64,000 nt of DNA from Flavobacterium sp. N502536 (GTDB lineage: Bacteria > Bacteroidota > Bacteroidia > Flavobacteriales > Flavobacteriaceae): positions 3,472,001 through 3,536,000 of the forward strand of contig NZ_CP110011.1 of assembly GCF_025947345.1 (NCBI RefSeq). Direction: 5' to 3'. The notes below the pieces were generated by a model. That model was not told where the DNA came from. It ran no database searches and saw nothing but the letters and a program-made list of their open reading frames with translations. Positions 1 to 7,534 of this stretch are shown here, piece by piece. The first letter of the stretch is position 1. Each line of letters begins with the position of its first letter. Made by a program: the position numbers and the translations under genes.

Positions 1-2726
1 GCATCGGTACTAGTGGTTGATTCTCCAACCATTTTGGTCATGTTGTAAACCGAATAATCAAAAGCGCCCTGAAAAAAGATGTTCAAATCGAAGTTTCCTA
101 TTTTAAAGTCATTATTGAAACCAACAGTGTAGTGCGGAGTAGAATTTCCTAAATAAGCCCTGTCTGCCACTGTTATTGCACCATCGCCATCTAAATCCTC
201 GTATTTTGGATCTCCCGGTTTAGACAGGGGCTGCGGAGCATATACTTCTCCTGTTTTGATAACTCCGGCATATTTAAAACCATAGAGTAACCCCATTTCT
301 TTGCCCGGTTCCAGTCTTGTAAATTCTCGTCCCGAAACCGTTCCGCTTGGGTTAGAGGTGTTTTGGGTGATAATGGCAACATTATCGGCAAGTGAAACTA
401 CTTCCTGTTTGTTGTAAGCAAGGTTTAAAGAGGTAGTCCACAAGAAATTATCGTTTCTGAAATTGGTACTGGTAATGCCCAGTTCGATACCTCTATTGTC
501 AATAACTCCCGAATTAATGGTCTGCGTATTAAAGCCCCACCAGCCACCAATTGGAACTCTAAGAAGTGCATCGGTAGTTCTTTTTCTATAGACATCAATT
601 GTGGCCGTTATTCTATCATTAAAAAGGCCCATATCTAAACCAATATCGGTCTGAGTAGTTTGTTCCCATTTTAAATCTTTGTTGGATAAGTTGGCAGGTT
701 CAGTACCATTAGAAAAATTTCCATCTCCAATCGTTACTCCCCAGGCTTTTAAGGTAGGCATGAAAGCATAATCTCCAATACCATCTGCCCCCGTAACACC
801 ATAACTCACTCTCAATTTAAGATCGGAGATCGTTTTGGAGTTTTGCATAAAAGACTCGTTCGATATTTTCCACGCTACGGCTCCCGATGGGAAAGTACCA
901 TAGGAATTATTACTTCCAAAACGAGATGAGCCGTCCCTTCTTAAGGTAAAAGCAGCAAGGTATCGATCGTTAAAAGAATAATTTAGCCTTCCGAAATAAG
1001 AAGTTAGCTTTGTTTCGATTTTTTCTGTTTCGGGTTTCAAATAAACCGCTGCAGCGTCAAGGTTGTGATAGGTTAACACATCGTTAGAAAAGCCCGTACC
1101 TGCCGCTTTTAAAAATTCATAAGTGTCTTTTTGATTAGAAGTTCCGATCATGGCACTTATAGAGTGTTCGTTTATATTGAATTTATAAGTCAGATATTGA
1201 TCGGTACTCCATCTAAAATAGGTTTTGTTTTCCTCAGAACCGGATCCCTTCAAAGCCGCTCCGGCCACCAGTGTTCTTGGGGTATATTTTCCCTCGATGT
1301 TTTCCTGCCATTCGGCACCGGCTCCAAAATGATAGGTCAGTCCTTTAATGATCTCATAATCCAAAAACATATTCCCGTTAACCAATCTGTTGATGATATG
1401 ATCGGTTGGCTCTAATAAAAGGGCTAAAGCATTATCTTTTCCCTGAAATTTGTAATAAGATCCATCAGGATTGTAAATCGGAATGGTTGGTGGAGCAGTC
1501 TGGATCGAAAACATTGGCGATAAAATGTTATCTCCAAAATCGCTGTTGTTTCCTTCGCTGGCAGCTCCATAAATGTTAGTACCTACATTTAATCGGTCAT
1601 TAAATCTTTTTTCGCCACCCATTCTCACACTGTATCTTTTAAAATCAGTATTTTCGATAGCTCCGGTTTGTTTGAGGTAGTTTCCTGAAAGAAAAAATTT
1701 AGACGTTTTATCACTTCCACTAAAGGTAATGGTTCTGTTTATTACTTCTCCGGGACGTGTTGCGGCCTTAAACCAGTTGGTATTGGCGACAGGGAAATCG
1801 GAAGAAAAAACGGGCGGTCGGCCATTTTCCTTTGCGATTGCATTTTGAATATCGGCATATTGCTGTCCGTTGATAAGTGAAGGTTCCTTAATGATGTTTT
1901 GAAAACCATCTGAGATTTCAGCTTCGATCTGCATTTTTCCTAACTTTCCTTTTTTGGTGGTAATCAGGATAACCCCATTAGCACCTCTCGAACCATAAAT
2001 AGCAGTAGAAGAAGCATCTTTTAAGATCTGAATGTTCTCAATATCATTTGGACTTATCGAGGCTCCGGTATTGGTGATGAAACCGTCTACCACATACAAA
2101 GGAGAATTAGAGTTGTTAAGAGAGTTTCCACCCCTAATAACAATGGAAGGATTTGTCCCAGGAGCATAACTGTTTTGCTGTACCTGAACGCCTGAAGCAC
2201 GACCTTGTAAGGCCTGGCCAACGTTGGTAATGGTTCCGCCTAAATTTAAATTGTCTTTGCCAATAGAACTTACAGAACCGGTAAGGTCTTTTTTCTTGGC
2301 TTTTCCATATCCTATAACTATTTCTTCTAATTTTTGGCCTACCTCTTTCATAACGACTTTTATAGGTGAGGTTCCAATAGTTATTTCCTGATCTTCCATA
2401 CCAATGTAGGAAACGATTAGTTTGGTCACATTATCAGCAACAGTAATAGCAAAACTTCCGTCTGCATCTGTTTGTACTCCGGTACGACTTCCTTTTACAA
2501 CAACATTTGCTCCGGCTATTGGAAGTCCGTTTTGATCTGTCACTTTACCCTTCACTGTTTTTTCAAAAACGAATGCAATATCATTTCTGCGATTTATTTT
2601 TACAGTTGAGGTCGCTGAAACCTGAACAGTAAAAACGAATACTAAAAAAAGTGTGAGTTTAATCTCTGTACCGGTAAGATCTTTTAGCCTAAAATCTCCG
2701 GGGCTTTTTTGGGTTAATAATTTCAT
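1..2726 (-). CDS. SusC/RagA-type TonB-dependent outer-membrane transporter (3' end outside window)
   Basis: Outer-membrane transporter that imports an oligosaccharide using TonB energy, normally paired with a SusD lipoprotein encoded just downstream (here beyond the left edge). Reading leftward from ATG 2726 gives about 908 residues without a stop. Visible in order: an N-terminal hydrophobic segment (signal peptide, LTLFLVFVFTVQVSA), a carboxypeptidase-regulatory-like domain (GKVTDQNGLPIAGANVVVKG), then the plug domain with the family signature PLYVVDGF and the stretch AIYGSRGANGVILITTKKGK, then beta-barrel sequence such as GRLNYSFNDRYLAAFTLRRD. Full-length members are about 1000 residues, so roughly the last tenth is missing. 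Transcription probably starts near 2963 from the operator-controlled promoter, leaving a leader of about 235 nt. Which sugar it imports cannot be read from this sequence; the linked amino-sugar-type genes are only a hint. Confidence 0.95.
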   Translation of the reverse strand, partial: MKLLTQKSPGDFRLKDLTGTEIKLTLFLVFVFTVQVSATSTVKINRRNDIAFVFEKTVKGKVTDQNGLPIAGANVVVKGSRTGVQTDADGSFAITVADNVTKLIVSYIGMEDQEITIGTSPIKVVMKEVGQKLEEIVIGYGKAKKKDLTGSVSSIGKDNLNLGGTITNVGQALQGRASGVQVQQNSYAPGTNPSIVIRGGNSLNNSNSPLYVVDGFITNTGASISPNDIENIQILKDASSTAIYGSRGANGVILITTKKGKLGKMQIEAEISDGFQNIIKEPSLINGQQYADIQNAIAKENGRPPVFSSDFPVANTNWFKAATRPGEVINRTITFSGSDKTSKFFLSGNYLKQTGAIENTDFKRYSVRMGGEKRFNDRLNVGTNIYGAASEGNNSDFGDNILSPMFSIQTAPPTIPIYNPDGSYYKFQGKDNALALLLEPTDHIINRLVNGNMFLDYEIIKGLTYHFGAGAEWQENIEGKYTPRTLVAGAALKGSGSEENKTYFRWSTDQYLTYKFNINEHSISAMIGTSNQKDTYEFLKAAGTGFSNDVLTYHNLDAAAVYLKPETEKIETKLTSYFGRLNYSFNDRYLAAFTLRRDGSSRFGSNNSYGTFPSGAVAWKISNESFMQNSKTISDLKLRVSYGVTGADGIGDYAFMPTLKAWGVTIGDGNFSNGTEPANLSNKDLKWEQTTQTDIGLDMGLFNDRITATIDVYRKRTTDALLRVPIGGWWGFNTQTINSGVIDNRGIELGITSTNFRNDNFLWTTSLNLAYNKQEVVSLADNVAIITQNTSNPSGTVSGREFTRLEPGKEMGLLYGFKYAGVIKTGEVYAPQPLSKPGDPKYEDLDGDGAITVADRAYLGNSTPHYTVGFNNDFKIGNFDLNIFFQGAFDYSVYNMTKMVGESTTSTD

Positions 2727-2969
2727 ACTTAAAAATTGGGTTTGGTTAATGTTTATTTGTTTTTTTCGTTTGTAAGTTTTGGACTTCTTTTTTTATGAGA
2801 TAACTTTTTTTGGGAGTAATTTATCTTCTGACGAAATGGCTAAAAAACAATTGCCGTTCTATTTTAATCTTTTTGTATGGGGCTATTTCTTTTGGTTTTT
2901 CTGTTTTTTTGAACAATTTAAAACCATTAAAAATCATATAATTAACTTGTTTTTAAGATTATTATGAAA

Positions 2970-3000
2970 CGAAGCTATAGATTATATTTTTATAAAACAA
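2970..3000 (-). promoter_or_regulatory. Promoter of susC (TTG-N20-TAGCTTCG)
   Basis: On the minus strand TTG (3000-2998) is followed after 20 nt by TAGCTTCG (2977-2970), a one-mismatch form of the Bacteroidota -7 box TAnnTTTG. Sequence and spacing match almost base for base the promoter in front of the sugar kinase at 6185-6215, which is the main reason to believe both. The predicted start of transcription is near 2963, giving a long 5' leader of about 235 nt before the ATG. Confidence 0.75.
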
Positions 3001-3016
3001 GAAAAAACACTAAAAA

Positions 3017-3053
3017 TGTGCTCGAACACACGTAATTAATGTTCTCGAGCACA
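3017..3053. promoter_or_regulatory. Paired 14-bp palindromic operators, copy A (probable LacI-family sites)
   Basis: Two near-palindromes, TGTGCTCGAACACA (3017-3030) and TGTTCTCGAGCACA (3040-3053), with TCGA centres 23 bp apart. They lie 17 bp upstream of the TTG element of the susC promoter. The reverse complement of the pair recurs exactly (both 14-mers and the 9-bp spacing) at 6133-6169 in front of the kinase operon, and the LacI-type regulator is encoded between them. Assigning this regulator is inference from position and symmetry. Confidence 0.8.
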
Positions 3054-3405
3054 TTTTTTTAAGTAAAACACATTTTTTTACTTAAATTCGTATGATTATT
3101 GTGGAATTAATGAGAAGAAAAACGTTAGTTCTATTTTGAAGTATTTTAGTGTTAAATAGAAAATAGTTGCGTTAATTATCGTATTTGTGTTAAAATTAAT
3201 GAATAATTATTATTGATAGGTTTGATTTTTTGAAGGAGAGAAAGGCTGTTCTCATGCATTATATTCAGAAAAGTATCCTGTTTTCTTTTATCCGATTTTA
3301 ACCTATTTTCGTAATCCGAAAAAAAGCAAAAAATACCCTCCGTCTGAAGCGGTCTTCAGAATTTGAAATGTTAAAAAAATTAACAAATATTTAAAGCCAA
3401 ACATT
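3054..3405. other. Intergenic region between the operators and the CBM9-like gene
   Basis: No gene seen. It holds a small hairpin AAGTAAAA/TTTTACTT (3061-3083), a -7-like box TAGGTTTG at 3217-3224 that could serve the rightward CBM9-like gene with a leader of about 175 nt, and a short inverted repeat TCTGAAG/CTTCAGA around 3343-3360. I see no clear -33 TTG at the right distance for the box, so the promoter call is weak. Confidence 0.35.
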
Positions 3406-4044
3406 GTGAAAGAATATCAGGTAGTTTTACGAAATGAGAATCAGAAAATAGCTATAGAAAATCCCGTTGTCTCATTTTGGGAAAAAGCAAATGAACTTAC
3501 TGATTTTTGCTCGGCATGGAACAGTGACCCCTTTTCAAAAATAGCATTCAGTGCCTTTTGGGATCGTGAAAATCTTTTTTTTAAATTCAGAGTGTTTGAT
3601 ACCCATATTCACCTGGATCAAAAAGACGATAGTATTGACAGTATAGGAAATTCTGACCGGGTAGAATTGTTTTTTAGAATCAATGCGTCTTTAGATCCGT
3701 ATTATTGTTTGGAAATCGATACAGCAGGGCGTGTAATGGATTTTAAAGCCCGTCCCGGTAAGGACTTTGATTTTGATTGGAATTGGCCTAAAAATGATTT
3801 AGAGATCACGACGTCAAAGGATGAAATTTCTTTTACTGTTGAAGGACGAATCAGTATTCAATCGTTAAAACAGTTGAATTTAATACAGAACAACACTATT
3901 GAAGCGGGTGTTTTTAGAGCTAAGTTTGATAAGAATACAAATGACGAATACGAGCCCACCTGGATTTCGTGGGTAAATCCCAATACCGAAACACCTAATT
4001 TTCATATTGCTTCTTCTTTTGGGAAGTTTATTTTGATGGAGTGA
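3406..4044 (+). CDS. CBM9/DOMON-like sugar-binding protein
   Basis: A 212-residue single-domain beta-sandwich protein resembling the carbohydrate-binding module family 9-like (DOMON-type) proteins of Bacteroidota, often called sugar-binding or endoxylanase-like. Supporting stretches are FSAFWDRENLFFKFRVFDTH, the acidic NSDRVELFF, the YCLEIDTAGRVMDFKARPG core and the C-terminal WISWVNPNTETPNFH. The start is GTG at 3406; no signal peptide follows it, so the protein may be cytoplasmic, which is odd for a glycan-binding role, unless the true start differs. It is divergent from susC and shares its upstream region, so it may belong to the same regulon. Substrate unknown. Confidence 0.7.
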   Translation: MKEYQVVLRNENQKIAIENPVVSFWEKANELTDFCSAWNSDPFSKIAFSAFWDRENLFFKFRVFDTHIHLDQKDDSIDSIGNSDRVELFFRINASLDPYYCLEIDTAGRVMDFKARPGKDFDFDWNWPKNDLEITTSKDEISFTVEGRISIQSLKQLNLIQNNTIEAGVFRAKFDKNTNDEYEPTWISWVNPNTETPNFHIASSFGKFILME

Positions 4045-4115
4045 AATGTTTCTTGTGAAATGTGAAATGTGAAATGTGAAATGTGGATTGTGGATTGTGG
4101 ACATTGTGGAGTGTA
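4041..4115. repeat. Heptameric quasi-tandem repeat (TGTGAAA type)
   Basis: Directly after the CBM9-like stop, the unit TGTGAAA recurs with a 7-bp step and then drifts to TGTGGAT and TGTGGAC. The same kind of 7-bp run is seen after other genes at 7397-7431 and 60989-61046. No coding capacity is evident. Confidence 0.8.
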
Positions 4116-4133
4116 AGCGATGTGCGATAGAGG

Positions 4134-4795
4134 CCACGGATGACGCTGATTCGCTTTGCGAAGACGCGGATTAACACGGATTTTTTTAGGTTGAAAAATA
4201 TCTGCGAAATCTGCCAGATCTGCGAGAAAAAAAATCTACCTAAATCTGTAAAATGTAGATTGTGTACATTGGACGTGTAAACGATGTGGGATAGGTGCCA
4301 CGGATGACGCTGATTCGCTTTGCGAAGACACGGATTAACACGGATTTTTTTAGGTTGAAAAATATCTGCGAAATCTGCTAGATCTGCGAGAAAAAAAATC
4401 TACCTAAATCTGTAAAATGTAGATTGTGTACATTGGGCGTGTAAGCGATGTGGGGATAGGGTCCACGGATGACGCTGATTCGCTTTGCGAAGACGCGGAT
4501 TAATACGGATTTTTTTAGGTTGAAAAATATCTGCGGAATCAGCCAGATCTGCGAGAAAAAAAAACTATTTAAATCTGTGAAATGTGGATTATGGACATTG
4601 TGGTGTGTGAGTGATGTTGGATAGGGGCCACGGATGACGCTGATTCGCTTTGCGAAGACACGGATTAACACGAATTTTTTTAGGGTGAAAAATATCTGCG
4701 AAATCTGCCAGATCTGCGAGAAAAAAAATCCACCTAAATCTATGAAATGTGGATTGTAGGTATTGGGGTGTGTGAGTGATGTAAAGCTTAATTTG
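4134..4795. repeat. Four tandem copies of a 164-165-bp unit
   Basis: The unit begins CCACGGATGACGCTGATTCG and recurs at 4134, 4298, 4463 and 4628, i.e. with steps of 164, 165 and 165 bp. Each copy carries a small hairpin TTCGC-TTT-GCGAA, the palindrome CAGATCTG within CTGCGAAATCTGCCAGATC, and a run of seven or eight A. Copies differ at scattered positions. Reading frames across the array on the minus strand are a by-product of the repeat and are not called as genes. Confidence 0.92.
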
Positions 4796-4815
4796 AATTT
4801 TTAAGAAAAGGACCC

Positions 4816-4977
4816 TTTGTCATTTCGACCGAAGGGAGACTCGAGCGATAGCGAACAGGCGAAGCAAATCGCAAAAGAAACCCCGTTCCTAAAATCGCCA
4901 ATCTTTGTCGAGCTTCATGCGTGATTTGCTTCGCCTGTTCGCTATCGCTCGAGTCTCCCTTCGGTCGAAATGACAAA
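4816..4977. repeat. Perfect 55-bp inverted repeat with 52-bp loop
   Basis: The left arm 4816-4870 (starting TTTGTCATTTCGACCGAAGG) is the exact reverse complement of the right arm 4923-4977. As RNA or single-stranded DNA this forms a very long hairpin. The text GTCATTTCGACCGAAGGGAG resembles a short intergenic repeat I recall from many flavobacterial genomes. There is no transposase gene nearby. It lies past the 3' end of the LacI gene (stop at 5034), where it could act as a terminator or RNA stabiliser. Confidence 0.92.
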
Positions 4978-5033
4978 AAAAAACAAAAAATCGTTGCGTT
5001 TTAGTGTCTTAGTGGCAATTCTGTGGATAAAAA

Positions 5034-6074
5034 TTAAGAAACGTAAAAAGAAGCATTCTCCACGTTGATAATATCGATTGGCAATAAAATGGTTTCCGGA
5101 ATATCTTTTCGGAATAAAAAGTGCTCCACCAAAGTACTAACACCCAAATAAGCTTGTCTTTTTTGATTCTGATGAATTAAAAAATGAACCAGTCCCTGAT
5201 TTAAGAAATTGACATTTTTCGCTACTAAATCATAACCAATGATTGCGATCTTTTTGTTGGGTACAGCAGACAAAATAGAGGCGATTTGATATGCTTTTGA
5301 GGTGGTGATGAAAATTCCTTTCAGATTTGGATTTTCGTCTAAAAAGGCTGAAAACTTAGTTTCAACATTCGGATGTTTTAATTTTAGAGTAGTCAGTGAA
5401 AAGCTGCGGATCTTTTTCTCGTCAAAATAACTTCTGAAACCCTTTTCCTTTTCCTGCATGTGCACGGCGTTTTTAAGGCTTTCGTCAATATGGATGATGG
5501 CAATCTGGCCTTCTGTTAAAATCAGATTCATTAAACTGGCAGCCACACGACCACTTTTATGTAAATCCTGTCCAACAAAACTTTTTATAGATTCGCCTTC
5601 GATCTGGTTGTTAAACGTATTCACCATGATGTTCAAATCATCGTATTGTTTTACGATCCCCACTGTTTCTTTGTGGAATAAAGGGGCAATCAAAACAGCA
5701 TCAGGCGATTTTTTGATAATGGTTTCGTTGGTATTTAAAAATGATTTGGTGCTTTCCGGATTAAAAAAGTGTGTTTCAATAATAACACTGTACGCTTTAA
5801 ATTCGGTGATCGCATCCTGAATTCCGTTTACACAGGGAAGCCAGTAAGGATCAATTTCAGGATCGGGAAGTAAAACACAGATTCTGTAAACCTTGGTGTT
5901 TTTTAAATTTCGTGCTATTAAATTCGGCTCATAATTGATGACGTTCAGAACTTCATTTATTTTGTCTAAGGCCGTAGGAGAAACTTTTCCTCTGTTGTGC
6001 AAAACCCTGTCGACAGTTCCTTTAGAAACTCCCGCCATTTTTGCTATATCCTTAATGGTGTACTTTTTATCCAT
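5034..6074 (-). CDS. LacI-family transcriptional regulator
   Basis: DNA-binding regulator of 346 residues. Residues 4-58 are a textbook LacI helix-turn-helix (YTIKDIAKMAGVSKGTVDRV) with hinge region (NYEPNLIARNLKN). The rest is a periplasmic-binding-protein-like effector domain of the Peripla_BP_4 type (PDAVLIAPLF, IIGYDLV, QNQKRQAYLGV). The start ATG at 6074 is fixed by the HTH beginning within five residues. It is transcribed away from the kinase operon; paired palindromes lie just beyond its 5' end (6133-6169) and in front of susC. The likely effector is a sugar or sugar phosphate from this locus. A -7 box only 5 nt from the ATG suggests a leaderless or nearly leaderless mRNA. Confidence 0.93.
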   Translation of the reverse strand: MDKKYTIKDIAKMAGVSKGTVDRVLHNRGKVSPTALDKINEVLNVINYEPNLIARNLKNTKVYRICVLLPDPEIDPYWLPCVNGIQDAITEFKAYSVIIETHFFNPESTKSFLNTNETIIKKSPDAVLIAPLFHKETVGIVKQYDDLNIMVNTFNNQIEGESIKSFVGQDLHKSGRVAASLMNLILTEGQIAIIHIDESLKNAVHMQEKEKGFRSYFDEKKIRSFSLTTLKLKHPNVETKFSAFLDENPNLKGIFITTSKAYQIASILSAVPNKKIAIIGYDLVAKNVNFLNQGLVHFLIHQNQKRQAYLGVSTLVEHFLFRKDIPETILLPIDIINVENASFYVS

Positions 6075-6079
6075 ATAGG

Positions 6080-6087
6080 CAAATATA
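6080..6087 (-). promoter_or_regulatory. -7 box of the LacI-family gene
   Basis: TATATTTG on the minus strand (6087-6080) fits TAnnTTTG exactly. Its last base is only 5 nt from the ATG at 6074, so transcription would begin at or next to the start codon. No good TTG is seen at the -33 distance. Confidence 0.5.
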
Positions 6088-6132
6088 GAAACTTTGATTT
6101 AATTTTTTTAAAATCCTGTAAGAATTAATTAG

Positions 6133-6169
6133 TGTGCTCGAGAACATTTTAATGGTGTGTTCGAGCACA
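6133..6169. promoter_or_regulatory. Paired 14-bp palindromic operators, copy B
   Basis: TGTGCTCGAGAACA (6133-6146) and TGTGTTCGAGCACA (6156-6169), centres 23 bp apart. The pair is the exact reverse complement of the pair at 3017-3053. It lies 15 bp upstream of the TTG of the kinase promoter and about 60 bp upstream of the LacI ATG, so it could control both directions. Relative to the predicted kinase transcript start the sites centre near -58 and -81. Confidence 0.82.
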
Positions 6170-6184
6170 TTTTTCTTTTTTTTC

Positions 6185-6215
6185 TTGTTTTATAAAAATA
6201 TAATCTCTAGTTTCG
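6185..6215 (+). promoter_or_regulatory. Promoter of the sugar-kinase operon (TTG-N20-TAGTTTCG)
   Basis: TTG (6185-6187), a 20-nt AT-rich spacer, then TAGTTTCG (6208-6215). The spacer TTTTATAAAAATATAATCT is shared with the susC promoter. The predicted transcript start is near 6222, giving a leader of about 83 nt before the GTG start at 6305. Confidence 0.75.
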
Positions 6216-6304
6216 TAGAATCAAAATCAAAAGAATCAAATAAATCCTTAACCAATTTGCGTTGTAAATTATTGTTTTACAAGGCTTTATTATAAAATTT
6301 TTAA

Positions 6305-7396
6305 GTGAAAAAAATTACTTCATTAGCCCCGGGCAGAACCTGCCTCTTCGGAGACCATCAGGATTATTTAGGATTGCCGGTTATCGCCTGTGCAATCGAT
6401 CGAAATATACAACTATCTGCCGAACAAAATCTAACCCAGACATTTGTTTTAAATATGATTGATATTAATGAGATTCGTATCATTGATATCGATGCTACTT
6501 TCGACAAATTAGAGCCCAGAGATTATTTTGCTTCGTCCTTACGGGTATTGCGAAGATATGGCTGTGTGCCTAATGTTGGCTACGACATTATCATTACAGG
6601 AGATATTCCAATAAACTCAGGAACGTCGAGTTCTTCTGCTTTATTGATGGCGTGGATTCGTTTTTTAATCGATGCCTTTGGAATTGATCGTGAAGTTACT
6701 CCTGAGTTTATTTCCAAATTAGGGTACGAATCGGAAGTTTTAGAACACGGAGAACCGGGCGGAATGATGGATCATTTTAGCATCGGAGTGGGGAATATCG
6801 TTTACATTAATACCAAAGATCCTTTTTCGTATAAAATAATAGGAACGAACCTGAAAGGCCTTGTTACCGGAGTTTCGGGAGTTCCAAAAGAAACTATCGG
6901 TTTGCTGGGAGAGTTAAAAGGAAATGCTTTAATGTCAATTGATATTGTAAAGCAAAATTTCCCTGATTTTGATCTGAATGCTTCCGAAATAGAAGATCTG
7001 GACCGCTATCGAAATTGCCTGCCAGACCGATTGATTCCTTTCTTCGAAGCAGCCTTGAAAAATTATCACTATACCAAAGAAGCTTTAAAAGAGTTTGAAA
7101 AACCCGTTTTAGACCTTAAGAAAATTGGTGCACTGATGAATCTTCATCACGAAGTTTTGCGCGATTTATTAAAAGTTACTGTACCGCGAATTGACGCTAT
7201 GATCAATGCGGCTTTGCGCGCTGGTGCCTACGGAGCAAAAATTGTAGGTTCAGGTGGTGGCGGAAGTATTGTGGTCATAGCAAATCCAGAGAAAGAAGAT
7301 TTGGTTATTGAAGCCATTCTAAATGCGGGAGCTCAGGAAGCTTACGCGGTGTCTGTTGATCCTGGTGTCAGGGTTATTGAAAATGTTGAAATTTAA
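6305..7396 (+). CDS. GHMP-family sugar kinase (galactokinase-like)
   Basis: ATP-dependent small-molecule kinase of 363 residues. All three GHMP motifs are visible: the sugar-recognition segment PGRTCLFGDHQDY (about residues 9-21, like the GRxNLxGEHxDY signature of galactokinase), the ATP loop GDIPINSGTSSSSAL (about 99-113) and the C-terminal KIVGSGGGGS (about 312-321). The start is GTG; the next in-frame ATG would remove the first motif. Family members of this subtype usually phosphorylate C1 of galactose, GalNAc or a related sugar. It is first in an operon with a nucleotidyltransferase, a FucP-type transporter and a NagB/PIG-L fusion, so an N-acetylhexosamine is a reasonable guess, but the sequence alone does not settle the substrate. 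Confidence 0.85.
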   Translation: MKKITSLAPGRTCLFGDHQDYLGLPVIACAIDRNIQLSAEQNLTQTFVLNMIDINEIRIIDIDATFDKLEPRDYFASSLRVLRRYGCVPNVGYDIIITGDIPINSGTSSSSALLMAWIRFLIDAFGIDREVTPEFISKLGYESEVLEHGEPGGMMDHFSIGVGNIVYINTKDPFSYKIIGTNLKGLVTGVSGVPKETIGLLGELKGNALMSIDIVKQNFPDFDLNASEIEDLDRYRNCLPDRLIPFFEAALKNYHYTKEALKEFEKPVLDLKKIGALMNLHHEVLRDLLKVTVPRIDAMINAALRAGAYGAKIVGSGGGGSIVVIANPEKEDLVIEAILNAGAQEAYAVSVDPGVRVIENVEI

Positions 7397-7485
7397 GTTG
7401 TGAGATGTGGGTTGTAAGATGTGAGTTGTGGTTTTTGTGAACTTGAAACTTGAAACTTGAAACCCGAAACCTGAAACCTGAAACA
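7397..7485. repeat. Two heptameric repeat runs (TGTGAGA and TTGAAAC types)
   Basis: In the gap after the kinase, 7397-7431 is a degenerate TGTGAGA/TGTGGGT run. From about 7440 to 7483 the unit CTTGAAA/CCTGAAA recurs with a strict 7-bp step (six copies). The same unit appears in opposite orientation at 27441-27468. Confidence 0.8.
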
Positions 7486-7534
7486 ATTCTAAACCAATAG
7501 ATTTAAGGAAATTCAAAATGAAAAATATATAAAT

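Noticed and set aside
1131..1415. Plus-strand ORF of 94 codons inside susC
   Set aside because: It lies fully within the susC coding sequence on the other strand, which has clear domains.
4134..4795. CRISPR-like appearance of the repeated units
   Set aside because: Units are about 165 bp, contiguous and diverged; there are no short identical repeats with unique spacers, and no cas genes.
4378..4976. Minus-strand reading frames across the 165-bp repeats and the 55-bp inverted repeat
   Set aside because: Their protein text simply repeats with the DNA unit (RVFAKRISVIRG) and the other one comes from the palindrome; no start signals or known domains.
4816..4977. Insertion sequence with terminal inverted repeats
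   Set aside because: The arms enclose only 52 bp, no transposase, no target-site duplication seen.
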